Part shown: positions 55,065 to 63,776 of the stretch, piece after piece
How positions within the stretch are numbered: the first letter of the stretch is position 1
How the letters are laid out: each line of letters begins with the position of its first letter
From: an uncultured Candidatus Poseidoniales archaeon
GTDB taxonomy: Archaea; Thermoplasmatota; Poseidoniia; Poseidoniales; Thalassarchaeaceae
Reading direction: 5' to 3'
Assembly: GCA_902625325.1 (NCBI GenBank)
Contig: CACOAW010000001.1
Span: 1 to 64,000, forward strand
Length of the DNA stretch: 64,000 bases
Made by a program: the position numbers and the translations under genes
Notes under the pieces: model-generated
Told to the model about the DNA's origin: nothing
Databases searched by the model: none
The model's input: only the letters and a program-made list of their open reading frames with translations

Positions 55065-56570
55065 ATGGTATCTTCACTCAAACCAGGCTTTACCTTCTTA
55101 GTGATTCTATTGGTTACTTCGAATATACCAGGATTGAATTCACAGGCAGAGAATGACTTTCCTGCTTCAATTAGCATCGGTCTTGAAGATGGTACCGTCA
55201 TTAATGATGAATTCGCATTCAAGGCTTTAGTGATAGATGAATTGGAACCTCATTCCGCGAGTTGGGAGTTGTTTGACTCTACTACAACAAGACACTATGT
55301 TTCGGTAACAGAATTCTATCAAGGCGTTACTTCTGGACCAGTGACCGAATGGACATTCGACATCGTCATCTCCCCCGAAACGGTAGGCTCGTGCTCATGC
55401 ATACTTGTCGTGAGCATAACTGACTCAAGCGGGGTTAATCTTGTAGAGTCTGCAAGCATTTTCATTCAATCCCTAGGTGTGACCGATGAGTTTCTTCCTC
55501 CAACGTTGCGTATACATGAAAGTGGAGTGGATAATTGGCACAGCGAATCATATATCCTAGACGCGTTATCTTCTACTATAGATAGCACTGAACCCTCATT
55601 CTCAATCATAATTCGCACTTCAAGTGCAATTAAATGCACCTATGGCGGGCTTGAGGACGAAGTCTCCCTTTACGCGGTCAATTACAACTCGACTCCGCAT
55701 CCAAGCCTATCCGAAATTATGTGGGACGGCGACACTCTAACTTTCGAGATTAACTTGGTTGATTTTGATGATGGATGGCATGACATCATTATATTTGCCC
55801 AATCCGAAATTGAAGATTCCCAATTCTCCCACGATTGTATAAGTATTAGGATCGATAACACACCACCTAGTGTGATATTGAATGTTCCCGAAGAGATTCC
55901 TGAGGGCATGGAAACAGTATACTTAGATGCCTCTTCGACCTTCGACGAATATTGGGGAATACAGGGACTAACTTATACTTGGTCAATAAGCAATACTGGA
56001 GGGTCGGATGAAGGAATAAATCAGGTTTTCAGTGGGCTAGATTACCGGTCAATCGAGCTAAATATAATTGATTCGGGAATTTACGTCATTTCACTATCTG
56101 TATCCGATAATGCTGGGAACATGGGCCTCTCAACTTCTAGGCTAGAAATTGTCAACATGGCCCCAACAGCACGCCTGACCATTAATGGGGAGAATTATTT
56201 TGATAATGATCAGATTACTCTATATCCAAACTCTTCGATTCTTGTCGATGCCTCATCATCTACAGATACCTCAAACGATATAGATGGACTCAGATATATT
56301 TGGAGAGTTGACAATGTCCCAACCTATGAGGGGGCTTCTAGATCTATATCATGGCCCGATGGAGTGGATGACGATTCCTTCATCTTATCGATTGAAGTAA
56401 TTGACGACGACTCTGCGTCATCCATGATCTCAGTTATCGTAATAGATGATGCCGGGGATGATAGTCCTCCCCTTTCAATACTAATTCTGATTATTTCTGG
56501 TGGCTTCTTGTCATATTCTATATTCAGACGATCGAAATCAGATGATTCAGAAATTCCCAAGTGGAACTAA
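55065..56570 (+). CDS. Surface protein with Ig/PKD-like domains
   Basis: The 501-residue protein from ATG 55065 has a signal peptide (about 5-28), several beta-sandwich domains (the last two PKD-like, with YTWSISNTGG and YIWRVDN strands about 100 residues apart) and one C-terminal membrane segment (about 470-488) before a charged tail. A TTG at 55035 is in frame. It is probably an S-layer-associated or adhesion protein; no PGF motif is present, unlike the lipoprotein at 31069. Confidence 0.75.
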   Translation: MVSSLKPGFTFLVILLVTSNIPGLNSQAENDFPASISIGLEDGTVINDEFAFKALVIDELEPHSASWELFDSTTTRHYVSVTEFYQGVTSGPVTEWTFDIVISPETVGSCSCILVVSITDSSGVNLVESASIFIQSLGVTDEFLPPTLRIHESGVDNWHSESYILDALSSTIDSTEPSFSIIIRTSSAIKCTYGGLEDEVSLYAVNYNSTPHPSLSEIMWDGDTLTFEINLVDFDDGWHDIIIFAQSEIEDSQFSHDCISIRIDNTPPSVILNVPEEIPEGMETVYLDASSTFDEYWGIQGLTYTWSISNTGGSDEGINQVFSGLDYRSIELNIIDSGIYVISLSVSDNAGNMGLSTSRLEIVNMAPTARLTINGENYFDNDQITLYPNSSILVDASSSTDTSNDIDGLRYIWRVDNVPTYEGASRSISWPDGVDDDSFILSIEVIDDDSASSMISVIVIDDAGDDSPPLSILILIISGGFLSYSIFRRSKSDDSEIPKWN

Positions 56571-56609
56571 TCCTGAAAAGACCAAAAGGGAATAATATCA
56601 GGGATTTGT

Positions 56610-57929
56610 ATGAGTTTACCATTCGATAGGGAAGAATACCTTAATCGTCAGGAGTCAATATTCTCTAAATTGCCAAAGTCGAGCTTAGCAATCATACCAA
56701 CAAATGAACGAAAAATACGATCCAATGATGTCGCTTATCCGTTTAGAGCCAATTCATACATGCTATATCTTTGTGGTTGGGAAGAGGATGAAGGTACATT
56801 ACTAGCAACGAATTTATCTGGAAAATGGGTAACAACTCTGTTCGTACCTGATAGGGATACAACCAAGGAAATTTGGGAAGGGATACGTGTAGGCGTTGAT
56901 GGCGCGAAGTCATGGCCAGTGGATTATACCGATTCATTACAAAGTCTTGATTCATGTATCAAAGAATTAGTCTCAGATGGATGTAGAGTTTTCAAAATCC
57001 CCGGCGCGTCCTCTTCATTAGACATATCGTTAGATGAGAATAATGTGGTCGAGGACTTACGCCCCTATATTGATCCAATTAGGAGGGTCAAATCAACAAA
57101 TGAAATCCAATATATGAAAGAGGCCGCATCCATCGCATCGTTCGCCCATGAGAAGGCAATGCGCGATTCTCGACCCGGGATGGGGGAATGGGAGATTCAG
57201 GCCCTGGTCGAAGGCCACTTTATGTCCTCACTTAGTCAATGGAGCTTTCCATCAATAGTAGGCGGGGGAGATAACGCAACTGTACTCCATTACAAGAATA
57301 ACAACCAGGTCATAAAATCAGGGGATCTTGTATTAGTTGATGCAGGATGTGAAGTCAGTGGATATGCGTCAGATATTACTAGAACATGGCCAGTGAATGG
57401 GAAGTTCTCTCAACCCCAGAGGGAAATTTACGAACTTGTTCTAAGGGCTGAACTAGCAGGAATTGAGGCTTGTCAACCGGGATTGCCATGGTTTTCTATG
57501 CATGAGGCAGTATGTGAGGTCATAGCAGAAGGTCTGATAGAACTTGGAGTGTTAAACTGCACTCTCGAAGATGCACTGGGCAGAGTGGAAGGAAAACCCG
57601 GTGTTTTCGAGGGCCAAATACGGAATTTCTTCATGCACGGTACCGGTCACTTTCTAGGATTAGACGTGCATGACGTAGGAGGGGGCCGCCAAGGCGACCC
57701 TAACTCCTCTTTCTTACTAGAGCCCGGAATGGTTTTGACAATTGAGCCGGGCTTGTATTTCGGATCCTGGAGAAATGACATATTAATTCCAGAAAGATAT
57801 GCGGGTATAGGAATCAGAATAGAGGATGACGTTTTAGTAACAGAACAAGGACCTGTAGTATTATCATCTATGTGTCCGAAGATGTTAGACGAAATCGAGC
57901 AGATAGTGGGGAAAGGGGCACATGACTGA
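56610..57929 (+). CDS. pepP: Xaa-Pro aminopeptidase (M24B)
   Basis: The 439-residue protein has an N-terminal creatinase-like domain and a pita-bread catalytic domain with the five metal ligands: VDAGCEVSGYASDITRTWP carries both Asp, FMHGTGHFLGLDVHD the His, and EPGMVLTIEPGL and RIEDDVLV the two Glu. It removes N-terminal residues preceding proline. It overlaps mqnC by 8 nt (ATGACTGA), with no obvious functional link. Confidence 0.94.
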   Translation: MSLPFDREEYLNRQESIFSKLPKSSLAIIPTNERKIRSNDVAYPFRANSYMLYLCGWEEDEGTLLATNLSGKWVTTLFVPDRDTTKEIWEGIRVGVDGAKSWPVDYTDSLQSLDSCIKELVSDGCRVFKIPGASSSLDISLDENNVVEDLRPYIDPIRRVKSTNEIQYMKEAASIASFAHEKAMRDSRPGMGEWEIQALVEGHFMSSLSQWSFPSIVGGGDNATVLHYKNNNQVIKSGDLVLVDAGCEVSGYASDITRTWPVNGKFSQPQREIYELVLRAELAGIEACQPGLPWFSMHEAVCEVIAEGLIELGVLNCTLEDALGRVEGKPGVFEGQIRNFFMHGTGHFLGLDVHDVGGGRQGDPNSSFLLEPGMVLTIEPGLYFGSWRNDILIPERYAGIGIRIEDDVLVTEQGPVVLSSMCPKMLDEIEQIVGKGAHD

Positions 57930-59073
57930 CTGGCAAACAATTCTGGAGAAGCAGCTTGCTGCAGATCCCCCTCCTTTAACAGTAGAAGACGCGGAGAAAA
58001 TATACCTCCAAGCGCCCCTGAGTGAATTGATGTATGCTGCCTCAGAGAGGAGAAAGTCGCAAGTACCTGGAAATTTGGTTACTTTTATGATTGATAGAAA
58101 TATAAATTACACCAATATTTGCACAATAAACTGCAATTTCTGCTCCTTCTACCGCTCACCCGGTCATGATGAGGGATATACCCAGACATTTGACCAGATT
58201 AGCGCTAGAATTGTTGAGTTAGAGGAACTAGGGGGTTCGAGAATCCTAATGCAAGGGGGCGTAAACCCCTCACTAAACTTCGAATGGTATACTGAGTTAC
58301 TATCAGAACTCTCTAGGAGGCATCCCTCGATAGCTCTGGACTGCTTTTCGCCCATAGAGATTGAGGGTATAGCTGAAGTCTCTGGCCTATCAACCATAGA
58401 GGTCTTATCGAGGTTTCGCGAATCGGGTATGCACGGGCTTCCGGGAGGAGGCGCCGAAATGCTAGTTGATAGCGTTAGGAGTGGGATTTCACCTAGGAAG
58501 GGGTCCTCTGATAATTGGATTAGGGTGATGGGCGAGGCTCAATCATTGGGCCTGACAACTTCTGCAACCAACGTCTTCGGCTTCGGCGAGAGTATCATAG
58601 ATAGAGTAGAGCACATGAAAAAGATCAGATCATTACAGGAGAACTCATTGTCAAATGGCTACCTTGGGTTCACATCTTTCATTTCCTGGCCAGTAATGCT
58701 CGAGAACAATGCTTTCGGGAAAATTGGGATGAGGAAGGGTGCGACAAATCTAGGAGCAGGCTCAGTGGAATACCTCAGGCATGTTTCTGTATCAAGGCTA
58801 TTCATGAGTAACATTGACCACATTCAAGCATCTTGGCCTACTATGGGATTGAATGTGGCTCAAATCGCTTTGACGGCGGGCGCCGATGACATAGGATCAA
58901 CCATGATGGAAGAGAATGTAGTCTCGGCCTCAGGAACCACCAAGACAATGGCTACTATTTCCGAATTGAAGGAATCTATATTTAGTTGTGGATTTACTCC
59001 GGCTAGAAGGGACTCAGATTACAATATTCTGGAAATTCTAGGAGAGGACCAAGCTCAATTACAAGTCAGATAG
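57922..59073 (+). CDS. mqnC: Cyclic dehypoxanthinyl futalosine synthase (radical SAM)
   Basis: The 383-residue radical-SAM protein has CTINCNFCSF (cluster-binding Cys), LMQGGVNPSL, GLPGGGAEMLVDSVR and ENVVSASG, all MqnC-like. MqnC closes the futalosine-derived ring, between MqnE/MqnB and MqnD. It is separate from the mqnE-A-D locus by 34 kb. Its end overlaps that of the convergent membrane-protein gene by 15 nt. Confidence 0.92.
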   Translation: MTDWQTILEKQLAADPPPLTVEDAEKIYLQAPLSELMYAASERRKSQVPGNLVTFMIDRNINYTNICTINCNFCSFYRSPGHDEGYTQTFDQISARIVELEELGGSRILMQGGVNPSLNFEWYTELLSELSRRHPSIALDCFSPIEIEGIAEVSGLSTIEVLSRFRESGMHGLPGGGAEMLVDSVRSGISPRKGSSDNWIRVMGEAQSLGLTTSATNVFGFGESIIDRVEHMKKIRSLQENSLSNGYLGFTSFISWPVMLENNAFGKIGMRKGATNLGAGSVEYLRHVSVSRLFMSNIDHIQASWPTMGLNVAQIALTAGADDIGSTMMEENVVSASGTTKTMATISELKESIFSCGFTPARRDSDYNILEILGEDQAQLQVR

Positions 59074-60144
59074 CTCTGCTCTACCGTTAATCACTGGAGC
59101 CCTGAGAATTTGGGTCGGCTCTTCAGACTGTGGCATGATTATTGGTAAGACCCAGAAAATCCTCCTACCATTGGATTCAAGGAACTCCAAAATAACCTCC
59201 CAATGAATGGCGATAAGTGACGAATATACGGTACCTGGCCATTGATCTGATGGCATTTTCAATGTGATTTCTGTTGTAGAATCTCCTGCCTGTGTCCAAT
59301 CGCCCTTTTCCATTATCCGAAGGGGCTCTAGAATTACTGACTTCTTAGACGATAACTGCATCGGGATAGATTCCCCTACACCCGTCCCAGTCTCATCTCC
59401 GGAAGCCAGTCTTTTCTCGGGTAACTTAGTTGACATTCCAGGGGCAGGCTGTCCACCTTCTTGTCTATCCAGTGTCGATAGTACCGAACTCCTCTCGGGC
59501 ATTGCTACACCGACTTGGACTCTAGATCGCATAAGCTGCAAATTAATGTCTTTTTTTCGTACTTCGATATCTATCGCTCCCCTTTCAACAATTATGCTAA
59601 CCTCTGGCTCCTCATATGGGCTCTCTGAAATCTCCTTCTGCCTATTGAAATCTCTGAAGTTTGCGATGGTTCTGAATATAAGTGGTAAGATGAATAGTGG
59701 GAAGGTGTAGAATAGCAACCTAGGATAGTCCAGAGGACCTATGGAAATTGAGCCTGCAATAGTTTCACCGATTATTCCTTGCTCAACTAGACCAGGCTCT
59801 ATAGCATGAATAAATAAAGAGAGTATTAGTAATGAAACCGTGGGGATAATTAGCTTCCTAGAAATATTGTGCAGCCTATCTGGTCTGATGAACCAACCCA
59901 ACCTGGTATCGGTCAAGAAACGTGGGGGGGAATCTGTGATATCGCACTCTAGATGTAGCAACTTGGCCTCCTCTTCCTCCTGATCTCTCCACTGTACGAA
60001 CCAGCCATCTTCTGATCCAATTTTGAAGCTCGTCACACTCATGCCAAAGCTATCGATTGTAGCCCTGGAAATTGGTATGTTTGTAGGATTCACATGTTCA
60101 AGTTCGAACGGAGGGTACCTTATGCTCTGTACGTACCTATCCAT
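59059..60144 (-). CDS. Membrane protein with two helices, unknown
   Basis: The 361-residue protein from ATG 60144 has a soluble N-terminal part (1-95), two membrane helices (about 98-118 and 147-168) and a large soluble C-terminal domain. No family is recognised. It starts one base from the end of the geranylgeranyl reductase gene, so the two are cotranscribed. Confidence 0.65.
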   Translation of the reverse strand: MDRYVQSIRYPPFELEHVNPTNIPISRATIDSFGMSVTSFKIGSEDGWFVQWRDQEEEEAKLLHLECDITDSPPRFLTDTRLGWFIRPDRLHNISRKLIIPTVSLLILSLFIHAIEPGLVEQGIIGETIAGSISIGPLDYPRLLFYTFPLFILPLIFRTIANFRDFNRQKEISESPYEEPEVSIIVERGAIDIEVRKKDINLQLMRSRVQVGVAMPERSSVLSTLDRQEGGQPAPGMSTKLPEKRLASGDETGTGVGESIPMQLSSKKSVILEPLRIMEKGDWTQAGDSTTEITLKMPSDQWPGTVYSSLIAIHWEVILEFLESNGRRIFWVLPIIMPQSEEPTQILRAPVINGRAELSDL

Positions 60145-60145
60145 G

Positions 60146-61366
60146 CTATCCCCACAACACGGCTTTGGCGGCCCTGCCTGCAAGCCTTCGGAACTCCGGT
60201 ACTTCCCTGAGCATTTTGATTCCAAGTGGTATCGGATTCTCAATGTCTCCGAATTCGTTTATCAAATCAGTAACCTCGGGCCTAACCCAAACATCGAATA
60301 TCTTCTCAAGCTCGACATCGCTCATTTCAGTCAAAAATGCATCCCTTAGTGCTCTCTTCTTCCTCTGGTTCCTAGCCATCTCCTTCAGCAATGCAGATAT
60401 TGAATTCATAGTACCTCTGCTTAGTTCGTTATTCTCCATACATTTGCTGAGTTTTGGGACTAGTAAGTCTACTTGTTTGAATCCAGGGCCTATTCCGCCC
60501 CCAGTTGTAGGTTTGCACACCCCTGCAGAGTCTCCGAAAAGTGCCACCCTCTCAATTAGCGGCTTTCTAACAATGCCACTAGGAACCGGCCCGCAAAATC
60601 TGGCTACTTCGGAACACAGCCTGAACCTAGAGTTGATTTTCTGATCTTGCAACAACTTGTCAAGATACTGCTCACTGGATAAGCCGTTCATCAACTCAGC
60701 CTTTGTCCATGTACCTACTCTAGTAGTATCTCCAGTGGGTATCGCCCAGCTGAAGAATCCAGGTGAAATATTCTTTCCAGTGTACATGTCTAACATCCCT
60801 GAATCTCCATTATATCCCGTTACTTCGATCTGAAAACCAATCATGGTTTCACGAGGTTTACCCATACGGAAATTTCTACGGACCCATGAGTGTGCACCAT
60901 CGGCACCACATAGTAGCTTACAGTGGATGGTTTCGTCACCATTCGGACCATCTATCTTTACTTCTACGAATTCATCGAAAACTATTGCCGAATACGGCTT
61001 TGATGATAGAAGGAGTTCTGTTCCGGTTGCTATTGATTGCATTACAACGGCTTCATCGAAGAGTTTTCTACAGACAGAGAATGTTCGTGGAACTCTCGGA
61101 TCGCCTATCGTAACTCTTGTCCCTGTTGGACTATGGATGTTAGCACCCCAGATTGAAGTTAGAATTGTATTCTCCAAACCTATCGTCTTCATTGATGCAG
61201 GATTCACCAAACCGGCACATTGGAACGGCCTTCCAATCTGGTTATGTTCCTCTATCATGAGTACGCTGTTTCCGTGTTCATTGAACCTTCGTGAAAGATA
61301 CCCGCCAATAGGCCCAGCACCAACCACAACAACATCGAACTCACGAATCATAATATTCCCATACAA
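60146..61366 (-). CDS. Geranylgeranyl reductase-family flavoprotein
   Basis: The 406-residue protein has an FAD-binding GAGPIGGYLSRRF at the N-terminus, FQCAGL at the substrate side and GDSAGVCKPTTGGGIGPG in the C-terminal part, all typical of archaeal geranylgeranyl reductases. These enzymes saturate the isoprenoid chains of archaeal lipids and of menaquinone. ATG 61351 is an alternative start closer to the conserved region. It is cotranscribed with the membrane protein and lies 2 nt downstream of topA. Confidence 0.9.
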   Translation of the reverse strand: MYGNIMIREFDVVVVGAGPIGGYLSRRFNEHGNSVLMIEEHNQIGRPFQCAGLVNPASMKTIGLENTILTSIWGANIHSPTGTRVTIGDPRVPRTFSVCRKLFDEAVVMQSIATGTELLLSSKPYSAIVFDEFVEVKIDGPNGDETIHCKLLCGADGAHSWVRRNFRMGKPRETMIGFQIEVTGYNGDSGMLDMYTGKNISPGFFSWAIPTGDTTRVGTWTKAELMNGLSSEQYLDKLLQDQKINSRFRLCSEVARFCGPVPSGIVRKPLIERVALFGDSAGVCKPTTGGGIGPGFKQVDLLVPKLSKCMENNELSRGTMNSISALLKEMARNQRKKRALRDAFLTEMSDVELEKIFDVWVRPEVTDLINEFGDIENPIPLGIKMLREVPEFRRLAGRAAKAVLWG

Positions 61367-61368
61367 TA

Positions 61369-63600
61369 CTATTTTTTGCTTCTACGCCTAGAATTTATTG
61401 TTTTCTTAAGATTTCCAATTAGAATGCTCGCGTCAGATTTGGTGATAGTTTCTATTGATTCTGTTCTCACTGCCTCAAGAGCTTGCTCAATTGGCATCTC
61501 CAGTTTTTCGACCATAGAGATTATTGCAGCTACCTGTTTTTCTGTTGCAGGACTATTTCTGTCCATGTTTAGTAGCATATCAATCAATTCACTGGCACTG
61601 CCATCTTTCCCACCGGTAAGTTCGGATAGATCCGCTAATCCCATCTCGCCAAGAATAGAATCCAATTCTAGACCTAATCTATCTGAGACTCGAATGATTA
61701 ATGCTATCTGTTTTTCACTCGGTGCGATGTTAGTCTTCCTTTCTTCGCTGATTTCATCAAGAATATTCTTCACATCATCTCCCGTTAGTTGCGTTAGTGA
61801 TCTGTTGTCTAATATGTCGGAAGCTTCCTCCTCAGACATATTTGCCAGAATTCTTTGTAGATATTCTATTTGCTTCAATGTGGGCTTCTGCTTTCTCTTT
61901 TCCAATGCAAGTTGGTGAATACTACGGAACAGTTGTTCAAACTCGGTCCACTTTGAATGGGCTTCGGCCAAGCCATCTTCAATAGAATCCAAATCTGACT
62001 CCATAATTGCGGTAAAGTCCGCGGAGAATAATTCTACATCTGGTTGGTTGTAATGCGGAGCAACGTCTAACCACAAGGTTCTGCCGTTTTTTGTCGGAAT
62101 CAGTGAGCTCCCATCTTTTTCGACATAACGCTTCAGCTCGAGGTTTTTGACCATTGAAACATATGTGGATGGTCGTCCGATGCCACTTTTCTTCATTTCT
62201 TGAATAATCGAGCTTTCAGTGTATCTCCTAGGTGGTTTAGTAAAATCAACAGTCATTTCAGCATTTGAATCAATATCCCAGGAATCTCCTACAGAAAAAC
62301 CGACTTCTGGAGGTTTTGTTTGGACATCACCGATCGACCATGAAAATACATTTTCCCATCCGTCGTGCGTTCTCCATGAGGCAGTTCCAGTAATTGGTAC
62401 CTCCACCCCATCACATGAAAATTTCAGAGCCCTCCTTTCTCTAACGGAATTGGACATTTGGCTGGCTGCAAACCTTGACCAAATCAGTTGATACAATTTC
62501 TTTTCTTCTTTATCCTTACCTGCATTTTCAATCTTTGGATCACTGGGTCTAATTGCTTCGTGAGCGTCCTGAACATTGCCGGTCCTCTTTCCTGACTCGC
62601 CTACTCCTTGGCCGAGATATTTTTCTCCTAATTTGTTGGAGATGTGGTCTCTGATGCTTTGTCTGGCCTTTGCATTAGTTCTGGTTGAATCGGTTCGAAT
62701 ATAGGTTATATGCCCTTCATTATACAGGGATGAAGCGACACCACTGGTCTTCGATATGGACCAGCCTAAAGTTGAGTTAGCAGTTTGAAGCATAGTATCA
62801 GTTGTGAAAGGTGGTTTTGGTTTACGATTAACCGTACCCTCCTTAGATTCTGTTAGAATCAATTTTTTTGAGGAGTTTATCATTTCAACGGTTTGTTCAG
62901 CGAGTTTGGTATTCGAGGTTCTGTTTGGGTGATGTTTTCCATCATCATCTAACCAAGCATCAGGATCATCAGATTCGTGAAATCTAACATTCATTTCAAT
63001 CCCATTGGAAGGAACCGAAACCGAATGGTACTCTTTGGGTACATGGTTATCTCTCTCCAACTCTTTTTCAACAATGAACCCAAGTGTTGGAGTTTGCACC
63101 CTCCCCATTGATTTCAATTTCCATGATTTGCAGAATTTTGAGCATCTCCAGCCAACCAATCTGTCTATCAGTCGTCTAACTATGGCTGCATTGACAAGAT
63201 CCATGTCTACATCACGTGGTTCGGAAATTGCAGACATTACCGCATCCTTCGTAATTTCGTTGAATGAAATTCTCTTTACAGAGTCGAAATCGGAAAGAAT
63301 ATCATTCAGTCTCCATGCGATGAATTCTCCCTCCCTATCAGGATCAGTAGCAATAAATATCTCGTTCACGGAAGACTTGGATGCTTTGTTCATAATCGTA
63401 GATAGTTTCCTCTCCGCCTTTTCATCAGTCCAACTCCATGGGGGATTAGGCAACTCCCCTTCCTTGTAAGCCCACATCGCTTTGTTGTTTACCGGTAAAT
63501 CCTGAATATGGCCATTGCAAGCATCTACAATCCACCCCTTTCCTAGGTACTTTTTGATAGTCTTAGCCTTGGCACCAGATTCAAGGATTACTAGTTTCAT
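61369..63600 (-). CDS. topA: DNA topoisomerase I (type IA)
   Basis: The 743-residue protein from ATG 63600 has the TOPRIM motif ESGAKAKTIKKYLG, the DPDREGE acidic site (86-92) and the catalytic Tyr300 in ITYIRTDSTR. It is of the bacterial TopA type and relaxes negative supercoils. The usual zinc fingers are absent. Instead the last 170 residues hold three helical repeats of about 50 residues beginning PTLKQI, PSEKQI and PATEKQV. GAGGGAT before the ATG, and a TATA box at 63639-63646, support this start over one at 63690. Confidence 0.94.
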   Translation of the reverse strand: MKLVILESGAKAKTIKKYLGKGWIVDACNGHIQDLPVNNKAMWAYKEGELPNPPWSWTDEKAERKLSTIMNKASKSSVNEIFIATDPDREGEFIAWRLNDILSDFDSVKRISFNEITKDAVMSAISEPRDVDMDLVNAAIVRRLIDRLVGWRCSKFCKSWKLKSMGRVQTPTLGFIVEKELERDNHVPKEYHSVSVPSNGIEMNVRFHESDDPDAWLDDDGKHHPNRTSNTKLAEQTVEMINSSKKLILTESKEGTVNRKPKPPFTTDTMLQTANSTLGWSISKTSGVASSLYNEGHITYIRTDSTRTNAKARQSIRDHISNKLGEKYLGQGVGESGKRTGNVQDAHEAIRPSDPKIENAGKDKEEKKLYQLIWSRFAASQMSNSVRERRALKFSCDGVEVPITGTASWRTHDGWENVFSWSIGDVQTKPPEVGFSVGDSWDIDSNAEMTVDFTKPPRRYTESSIIQEMKKSGIGRPSTYVSMVKNLELKRYVEKDGSSLIPTKNGRTLWLDVAPHYNQPDVELFSADFTAIMESDLDSIEDGLAEAHSKWTEFEQLFRSIHQLALEKRKQKPTLKQIEYLQRILANMSEEEASDILDNRSLTQLTGDDVKNILDEISEERKTNIAPSEKQIALIIRVSDRLGLELDSILGEMGLADLSELTGGKDGSASELIDMLLNMDRNSPATEKQVAAIISMVEKLEMPIEQALEAVRTESIETITKSDASILIGNLKKTINSRRRSKK

Positions 63601-63638
63601 ATGATCCCTCTGGAATTGTTCGGCCGTAACATGCCCTG

Positions 63639-63646
63639 TATAAACT
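63639..63646 (-). promoter_or_regulatory. Candidate TATA box for topA
   Basis: GTTTATAC read on the minus strand, 39-46 nt before the topA ATG. The alternating 22-nt palindrome at 63674-63695 lies about 28 nt upstream of it. Confidence 0.5.
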
Positions 63647-63673
63647 AGGTGGGGATGTGGATACTTCAACGCT

Positions 63674-63695
63674 CGCACACGCGTGTGCACGCGCG
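63674..63695. promoter_or_regulatory. 22-nt alternating purine-pyrimidine tract with 14-nt perfect palindrome
   Basis: Every base from 63674 to 63695 alternates pyrimidine and purine (C, G, A, T in CG/CA/TG steps), and 63675-63688 is a perfect inverted repeat GCACACGCGTGTGC. Such tracts favour Z-DNA under negative supercoiling. It lies in the gap between the divergent topA and pyrD starts, upstream of both promoters. A binding site for a dimeric regulator is the other reading. Confidence 0.6.
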
Positions 63696-63776
63696 ACTCC
63701 GAAGTTGTTTGACAAAGGCGGTATTAACTTGATTTGAAACGTAACGATTGAAGAATGAATGCGTTTGGCATGAGTG

